From NCBI GenBank assembly GCA_041946865.1, contig JBHGBF010000192.1:1-11199 (forward strand): DNA of 11,199 nucleotides. The letters are read 5' to 3'. A model generated the notes under the pieces. It was not told the origin of the DNA, did not search any database, and saw only the letters and a list, made by a program, of their open reading frames with translations. This DNA is from RPQK01 sp041946865. GTDB taxonomy: Bacteria; Acidobacteriota; UBA6911; RPQK01. The position numbers and the translations under genes were made by a program. Below are positions 6,984-11,199 of this stretch, piece after piece; within the stretch, counting starts at the first letter, position 1; every line of letters begins with the position of its first letter.

Positions 6984-8214
6984 GCCGTTTAAACAAGAGG
7001 CATGCGTTGGTCCCGCCGAATCCGAATGAATTCGACATCGCGTAGGTGATCGAAGCTTTCCGTGACACGTGCGGGACATAGTCGAGATCACATTCTGGAT
7101 CGGGGTTATCCAGGTTGATGGTCGGGGGAATGATCTGATCGCGCAGAACCAGGGCGGTGATTCCCGCTTCCAGACCTCCGGCGGCGCCGAGCAGATGCCC
7201 GGTCATGGATTTCGTCGAGCTGATGGCCAGTTTCCGTGCCTGGCTGCCAAAAACGCTTTTGACCGCCAGGGTCTCGATCCGGTCGTTGGGCGGCGTGCTG
7301 GTCCCGTGGGCGTTGATGTAGTCGACCTGTTCCGGTCCGATGCCGGCGTCCTCCAAGGTCGCCTGCATGACGCGTACCGCGCCGTTGCCGTCATCCGGCG
7401 GAGCGGTGATGTGGTGAGCATCGGCACTCATGCCGTAACCCACGACCTCCGCCAGTATCGGGGCGTTACGCCGCCGCGCATGCTCCAATTCTTCCAGGAT
7501 GACGATGCCGGAACCCTCGCCGACGACGAATCCGTCACGATCACGATCAAAGGGGCGGCTGGCCTTTTCGGGCTCGTCGTTCCGTGTCGACAGCGCCCGC
7601 ATGGAGGCAAAACCGCCAAGCCCCATCGGGGTGATGGCCGCCTCGGAGCCTCCGGCTATCATGACGTCGGCAGCGCCGCGCTGGATGATCTTGAAGGAGT
7701 CGCCGATGGCATGTGCGCCTGCTGCACAGGCCGTGCAGGTGGCCGAATTCGGGCCGCCGGCGCCGAAGCGGATCGACACCTGACCCGAGGCCAGATTGAT
7801 GATGCTGGCGGGAATAAAGAAGGGCGATATTTTCCGCGAGCCTTTCTCCAGGTAAGTCTGGTGCTCCCTCTCGATCGTGGCAAATCCCCCGATACCTGAC
7901 CCGATATAGACCCCGACTCGCGGGGCGATTTCCGGCGTGATAACCAGGCCGGAGCTCTTCACCGCGATCTCTGAAGCAGCCAGCGCAAACAAGATAAAAC
8001 GGTCCATCTTGCGGGCGTTCTTGGCGTCCACGACCTGCAACGGGTCGAAGTTCTTGACTTCGGCAGCGATGCGCGTCGAGAAGTCGCTGGCGTCAAAGCA
8101 GGTTACCGGCCCCACCCCGCTTTTGCCTGCGAGAAGCGCCCGCCAGCTGCTTTCCGTGTCTAAACCAAGGGCGCACACTAAACCTGCCCCGGTTACCACT
8201 ACCCTTCTTTTCAA
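6973..8214 (-). CDS. fabF: 3-oxoacyl-ACP synthase II FabF
   Basis: Beta-ketoacyl-ACP synthase of cytoplasmic type II fatty-acid synthesis. It condenses malonyl-ACP with acyl-ACP, releasing CO2, to lengthen the chain. The 413 residues match the E. coli enzyme in length and even in numbering: nucleophile Cys163 in TACAAG, His303 in NAHGTSTP, Lys335 and His340 in SSTKSMTGH, and the C-terminal GFGGTNA loop at 398-404. The start is a TTG at 8214, with AGGA 6 bases upstream, and it yields MKRRVVVTGAG, the expected first strand of the fold. It lies 25 bp behind acpP in the usual acpP-fabF pair and closes the fab cluster. Because fabH is absent locally, initiation of chains must rely on a fabH elsewhere or on another route. 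Confidence 0.97.
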   Translation of the reverse strand: MKRRVVVTGAGLVCALGLDTESSWRALLAGKSGVGPVTCFDASDFSTRIAAEVKNFDPLQVVDAKNARKMDRFILFALAASEIAVKSSGLVITPEIAPRVGVYIGSGIGGFATIEREHQTYLEKGSRKISPFFIPASIINLASGQVSIRFGAGGPNSATCTACAAGAHAIGDSFKIIQRGAADVMIAGGSEAAITPMGLGGFASMRALSTRNDEPEKASRPFDRDRDGFVVGEGSGIVILEELEHARRRNAPILAEVVGYGMSADAHHITAPPDDGNGAVRVMQATLEDAGIGPEQVDYINAHGTSTPPNDRIETLAVKSVFGSQARKLAISSTKSMTGHLLGAAGGLEAGITALVLRDQIIPPTINLDNPDPECDLDYVPHVSRKASITYAMSNSFGFGGTNACLLFKRLEG

Positions 8215-8239
8215 GTCTGTCCTGATGCTCCTGGGGAAT

Positions 8240-8476
8240 TTACTTCTGATGGGCCTTTATGTAGTCGACTGCATCCTGAACCGTCTGAATCTTCTCGGCA
8301 TCTTCGTCAGGGATTTCAATGTCGAAGTCTTCCTCGAACTTCATGACCAATTCGACCGTGTCCAGAGAATCGGCTCCGAGATCATCTACAAAATGAGCAT
8401 CCGAAACAACGTCTTCGTCTTTCACTCCCAACTGATCGACTATAATTGATTTTACCTTTTCCTCAACCGATGCCAT
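8240..8476 (-). CDS. acpP: Acyl carrier protein AcpP
   Basis: Small acidic carrier protein (78 residues) that holds growing acyl chains on a phosphopantetheine arm. The attachment site is Ser37 in the motif GADSLDT (34-40). Helix II follows with VELVMKFEEDFDIEIPDED, as in typical bacterial ACPs. It is a normal-length, intact copy. The ATG at 8476 has a strong GGAGGAG ribosome binding site immediately upstream, fitting the high expression usual for ACP. It sits 38 bp after fabG and 25 bp before fabF, the standard order, and serves FabD, FabG and FabF as substrate carrier. Confidence 0.98.
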   Translation of the reverse strand: MASVEEKVKSIIVDQLGVKDEDVVSDAHFVDDLGADSLDTVELVMKFEEDFDIEIPDEDAEKIQTVQDAVDYIKAHQK

Positions 8477-8514
8477 GTCTCCTCCGTTTCAGTCCCTGCC
8501 AATGATGGCGACGG

Positions 8515-9258
8515 CTACATGTACATGCCGCCGTTTATATTTAGCACATGACCTGTAATATATCCAGCCTCTTTTGACGCCAGGAAACAGACGCCGGACG
8601 AGACGTCATCGACGTTTCCGATCCTCTTCATAGGGATCAGATTGAGGAGATCCTGGCGCGCTTTCTCTCCCAACCTGGCCGTCATCTCCGTCTCGATGTA
8701 ACCCGGGGCCACGGCATTGACCGTAATGCTTCTCGATGCCACTTCCCGGGCCAGCGCCTTGGTGAAACCGATCAGCCCGGCCTTGCTGGCCGCATAGTTC
8801 GTCTGGCCGGGGTTGCCCATCTCTCCGACGACCGACGCGATGTTGATGATTCGTCCGTAGTGCTGCCGCAGCATGGTGGGCAGCACTTCCCTCGACATGA
8901 AAAAAACGCCGTCGAGGTTGGTCGCCAGGACCTGACGCCACTCCTCGTCTTTCATTCTCAGCAGCAGGTTATCCCGGGTGATCCCGGCGTTGTTCACCAG
9001 GATGTCGATCCTCTCGAGCTTCTCGGTCACCGTCTTGACCGCCGCGCGAACCGCCTCGATGTCTGTCACGTTGACGGCAACGCCGGTGGCGTCGTAGCCG
9101 GCGCTTCGCAGCTGGTCGACGCAGGCTTGCACCTGCTCCTCGAACAAGTCGGCTATGACCAGGCGGGCTGAACAAGCGCCGAGCCTCTCGGCAATCCGTC
9201 GTCCGATTCCCCTGGCGGATCCGGTCACTAAAGCAACCTGGGATGACAAATCATACAT
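8515..9258 (-). CDS. fabG: 3-oxoacyl-ACP reductase FabG
   Basis: NADPH-dependent short-chain dehydrogenase/reductase that reduces beta-ketoacyl-ACP in the first reductive step of elongation. It has 247 residues. Visible are the cofactor loop TGSARGIG (12-19), NNAG (89-92), and the catalytic set Asn114, Ser142, Tyr155 and Lys159 (YAASK). The PGYIETEMT loop (185-193) and a GHVLNINGGMYM C-terminus are characteristic of FabG. The reading frame is open upstream to 9372, but the true start is the ATG at 9258. It has a strong AGAGGAGG ribosome binding site 9-10 bases upstream, and the protein then begins directly at the Rossmann fold. The start overlaps the fabD stop by 8 bp, so the two are probably translationally coupled. 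Confidence 0.97.
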   Translation of the reverse strand: MYDLSSQVALVTGSARGIGRRIAERLGACSARLVIADLFEEQVQACVDQLRSAGYDATGVAVNVTDIEAVRAAVKTVTEKLERIDILVNNAGITRDNLLLRMKDEEWRQVLATNLDGVFFMSREVLPTMLRQHYGRIINIASVVGEMGNPGQTNYAASKAGLIGFTKALAREVASRSITVNAVAPGYIETEMTARLGEKARQDLLNLIPMKRIGNVDDVSSGVCFLASKEAGYITGHVLNINGGMYM

Positions 9259-10165
9259 AGACGTGGACCTCCTCTGCAGTTCCAACCTGGGTGACAGCCG
9301 TGTCGCGCGCGATCCGACGGACAAGGCCTGAAAGCACCTTGCCTGGTCCGACCTCGACGAACTCGGTGACACCGTCCCGAACCAGCCGCTCGACGTCCTC
9401 CACCCAGCGTACCGCCGAGGAAACCTGGCGGATCAGGCCGGCCCGCGCGTCTGCGCCGCGTCTGACCAGGCAGGCGTCGACGTTGTTTACCAGCGGGACG
9501 CTGAGATCATTGAATTTTATGGAAGCGAGCTCGGCCGCGAGCCTCTTTTCGGCAGGCTTCATCAGGGCGCAATGAAACGGGGCGCTGACGGGGAGCGGAA
9601 CCACTTTGCGGGCGCCTTTCTGGGTGGCCAGCTTTCCGGCGCGATCCACGGCCCCTGTGTGGCCTGCGATGACCAGCTGTCCCGGGGCATTGATATTCGC
9701 CGGAGAAACGACCTGTCCCTGCGCGGCCTCATCGCAGATGGCCGCCAGCGCATCGAAATCGAGACCTATGACCGCAGCCATCGCGCCGGTGCCCACCGGG
9801 ACGGCCTCCTGCATGAAACGTCCCCGTTGCCGGACCACGCGGACAGCGTCTCCAAAAGCGAGAGCGCCGGCCGCGACCAGGGCGGAGTATTCGCCGAGAC
9901 TGTGTCCGGCCACATAGTCCGGTCTTTTGCCCCGGGTTTCCAGAACCCGAAACAAGGCTACGGAGACCGTCAGTATGGCGGGCTGAGTGTGTTCGGTGAG
10001 CTTGAGCTGGTCGTCGGGGCCTTCAAAACAGAGCCGGCTGATGGGAAAACCGAGCTGATCATCAGCTTCCCGAAAGACATCCCGAGCTTCCGGAAAAGCC
10101 TCCACCAGGTCCCTGCCCATCCCGCTATACTGCGATCCCTGTCCCGGGAAGACGAATGCGCGCAT
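9251..10165 (-). CDS. fabD: Malonyl-CoA:ACP transacylase FabD
   Basis: Transfers malonyl from CoA to ACP, supplying the extender unit for fatty-acid synthesis. The 304-residue length is typical. It starts with the family hallmark FPGQGSQYSGMG (6-17). It contains the nucleophile Ser89 in GHSLGEYSA (87-95), substrate-binding Arg114 (VRQRG), and catalytic His198 in SAPFHCALM (194-202). EVGPGKVLSGL lies near 271-281. The ATG at 10165 has only a weak GAG upstream but gives the canonical N-terminus. It is followed by fabG with an 8-bp overlap. Upstream, where fabH and plsX usually lie, there is only a 129-bp spacer to rpmF. Confidence 0.97.
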   Translation of the reverse strand: MRAFVFPGQGSQYSGMGRDLVEAFPEARDVFREADDQLGFPISRLCFEGPDDQLKLTEHTQPAILTVSVALFRVLETRGKRPDYVAGHSLGEYSALVAAGALAFGDAVRVVRQRGRFMQEAVPVGTGAMAAVIGLDFDALAAICDEAAQGQVVSPANINAPGQLVIAGHTGAVDRAGKLATQKGARKVVPLPVSAPFHCALMKPAEKRLAAELASIKFNDLSVPLVNNVDACLVRRGADARAGLIRQVSSAVRWVEDVERLVRDGVTEFVEVGPGKVLSGLVRRIARDTAVTQVGTAEEVHVYV

Positions 10166-10217
10166 GATCTCGTAAGGATTTAAGGGCTAAGGAGCATGAA
10201 GGTGCAAAAACAGGGCC

Positions 10218-10268
10218 CCGGATCACACGGATAGCGCGAATCGCCTCGGTCCTGTCCGTGTTATCCGC
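10218..10268. repeat. Imperfect inverted repeat (REP-like) in the rpmF-fabD spacer
   Basis: Bases 10220-10234 (GGATCACACGGATAG) and 10252-10266 (CTGTCCGTGTTATCC) are inverted copies that match at 13 of 15 positions. They are separated by 17 bases, which themselves contain a small GCGA/TCGC hairpin. The 'ATCCGTG' core resembles a widespread intergenic repeat that, when mistranslated, gives runs like IRAIRVIRG; that resemblance is from memory. On the minus strand a T5 run lies 9 bases after the repeat, too far for a standard terminator. It lies in the 129-bp gap where plsX and fabH would usually be. Confidence 0.5.
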
Positions 10269-10294
10269 CGGCCTCGTCCTGAACCTTTGACTCG

Positions 10295-10477
10295 CTATTG
10301 TTCTTCGACTTCGATAACCTGGCGGCCCTTGTAATAGCCGCAGTTCGGGCAGACTCGATGCGGCAGGACAGGCGTGCCGCAATTGCTGCAGTTCGAGAGA
10401 CTTCGAGCGGTCAGAAAATCGTGGGCTCTCCTCTTTCCTCGTCGTGATTTGGAGTGTCGATTTTTCGGGTTAGGCAT
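10295..10477 (-). CDS. rpmF: 50S ribosomal protein L32
   Basis: Small basic ribosomal protein of 60 residues, part of the large subunit. The N-terminus MPNPKNRHSKSRRGKRRAH is the usual L32 opening. Four cysteines, Cys30, Cys33, Cys43 and Cys46, form a CxxC...CxxC zinc site, so this is the zinc-binding (C+) form and not the cysteine-free paralogue used under zinc shortage. The ATG at 10477 has AGAGGA about 10 bases upstream. It follows yceD by 36 bp, the conserved yceD-rpmF pair that precedes fatty-acid genes in many bacteria. Confidence 0.97.
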   Translation of the reverse strand: MPNPKNRHSKSRRGKRRAHDFLTARSLSNCSNCGTPVLPHRVCPNCGYYKGRQVIEVEEQ

Positions 10478-10513
10478 GATGCCGGTCCTCTTTCATCGTT
10501 AAGAGTATTAAGG

Positions 10514-11047
10514 TTATTTCATTCTCTTCCGAAGATCCAGGAGTGCGTCCCATCTGGGATCGGAAGTCATTGGTTCACAACTGCAGGCCGTCTCGTTCAG
10601 GTCCGCTCCGCACTGGGGACAAAGCCCCTGGCAGGCTTCGTCACAGACAGGTTTCATGGGAATCTCGAGCACGATCTGTTCCGAAATCACTCCGCTCAGG
10701 TCAAGCTGATCATCCCTGTAGAATCCGATGTTCAGCTCATCGTAACTCAAGGAGATCTCTTCTCCCTCCTTCTCGACTTTAGGATCGGGCCAGTATTCGA
10801 GATCCACATCTTTGTTCACGTCGAGATCAACCGGTTTCAGACAACGGCTGCACGCTATTTCGAGCTCGGCATTGATATGTCCGACCACCCGAACCCGATC
10901 ACCGCTCAAAGCAACCTTCAAGCGGGCATGAGCTGGACGAACCAGAGATGCGGTCTCAGTCCGGATCCGCAGCTGGCTCTCAGAGAAATCCGCCTCAACG
11001 AGAAGCGGTTCCCCCCTTTCTCGCAGCTCGTTTATGTCGACGATCAT
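10514..11047 (-). CDS. yceD: YceD/DUF177 family protein (23S rRNA accumulation)
   Basis: 177-residue DUF177 protein. The E. coli and plant members are needed for normal 23S rRNA accumulation; the biochemical activity is not established as far as I know. Sequence hallmarks are a CSRC pair at 66-69, then a cysteine cluster at 135, 139, 143 and 146 (CDEACQGLCPQCG), two more at 155 and 157, and the closing DPRWDALLDLRK (163-174). The cysteines suggest metal binding by residues 66-69 plus 135-146. The ATG at 11047 has AGAAGG 7 bases upstream. It is the first gene after the promoter at 11094-11123 and is paired with rpmF, consistent with a ribosome-linked role. Confidence 0.93.
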   Translation of the reverse strand: MIVDINELRERGEPLLVEADFSESQLRIRTETASLVRPAHARLKVALSGDRVRVVGHINAELEIACSRCLKPVDLDVNKDVDLEYWPDPKVEKEGEEISLSYDELNIGFYRDDQLDLSGVISEQIVLEIPMKPVCDEACQGLCPQCGADLNETACSCEPMTSDPRWDALLDLRKRMK

Positions 11048-11093
11048 GAGTAACCTTCTTTGTGGTGGAGTTCTCCCCCAAGAAAGATTGTAG

Positions 11094-11123
11094 ACTCTAG
11101 CGTACTGACCCGAAGATTGTCAA
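11094..11123 (-). promoter_or_regulatory. Sigma-70-type promoter for yceD-rpmF-fab genes
   Basis: On the minus strand a perfect -35 box TTGACA (11118-11123) is followed after 18 bases by TAGAGT (11094-11099), a four-of-six match to the -10 box. Transcription would start near 11087, giving a leader of about 40 bases to the yceD ATG. The position immediately upstream of the first gene of the cluster supports the call. The remaining 11124-11199 holds an A/T-rich tract (a T-run at about 11158-11164 on the plus strand) and no gene that I can recognise. Confidence 0.6.
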
Positions 11124-11199
11124 GCAAGCCGCGGGCACGCCCACGGACCCGGCAACCTTTTTTTCTTGCTTTCAGGGTAGGGTTGTGCATTGTGGGACG

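Noticed and set aside
9259..9372. N-terminal extension of fabG into fabD
   Set aside because: The 38 extra residues lie in the fabD 3' end, and the ATG at 9258 has a strong ribosome binding site and gives the normal FabG start.
10125..10382. Minus-strand reading frame of 85 codons spanning the rpmF-fabD spacer
   Set aside because: Its IRAIRVIRG segment is the translation of the intergenic repeat, and the rest overlaps rpmF and fabD in other frames.
11124..11170. GC-rich stretch followed by a T-run on the plus strand, terminator-like
   Set aside because: The stem is bulged (GCC-GGG with two unpaired bases) and no plus-strand gene lies before it. The genes here run on the minus strand.

Overview
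The window is ordinary bacterial chromosome, moderately GC-rich. It carries ten genes packed on the minus strand and one convergent gene on the plus strand at the left end. I infer a Gram-negative bacterium. A PilX-type pilin-like protein with a long C-terminal domain, an intergenic repeat of the 'ATCCGTG' type, and the pgpH-ybeY-CNNM-ribD order all fit a deep-branching group such as Acidobacteriota. I cannot prove that placement from this sequence.

Read in the direction of transcription (right to left), the first block is a ribosome and fatty-acid cluster. It runs yceD (DUF177), rpmF (L32), fabD, fabG, acpP, fabF, behind a recognisable sigma-70-type promoter near 11094-11123. FabD loads malonyl onto the carrier protein AcpP, FabF condenses it with the growing acyl chain, and FabG reduces the beta-keto product. 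The plsX and fabH genes usually found between rpmF and fabD are absent. Their place is taken by a 129-bp spacer holding an imperfect inverted repeat.

A 158-bp spacer with a good -10 box and a strong hairpin leads into the second block. This is pgpH (7TM-HD family, probable cyclic-di-AMP phosphodiesterase), ybeY (endoribonuclease), a CNNM/CorC-type CBS-domain membrane protein whose transmembrane signature is eroded, and ribD (riboflavin biosynthesis). The pgpH/ybeY and ybeY/CNNM pairs overlap and are probably translationally coupled. Non-ATG (TTG) starts are used or likely for fabF, ybeY and the CNNM gene.

At the left end, an intrinsic terminator (62-90) closes a plus-strand unit lying outside the window. 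It is followed by a plus-strand gene for a PilX-like pilus assembly protein (266-1651), whose 3' end overlaps the 3' end of ribD by 44 bp. I found no tRNA, rRNA, CRISPR array, transposase or phage gene, and no sign of a new multi-gene system. The items worth a second look are regulatory or evolutionary: the missing plsX/fabH, the spacer repeat, the pgpH leader hairpins and the degenerate CNNM domain.
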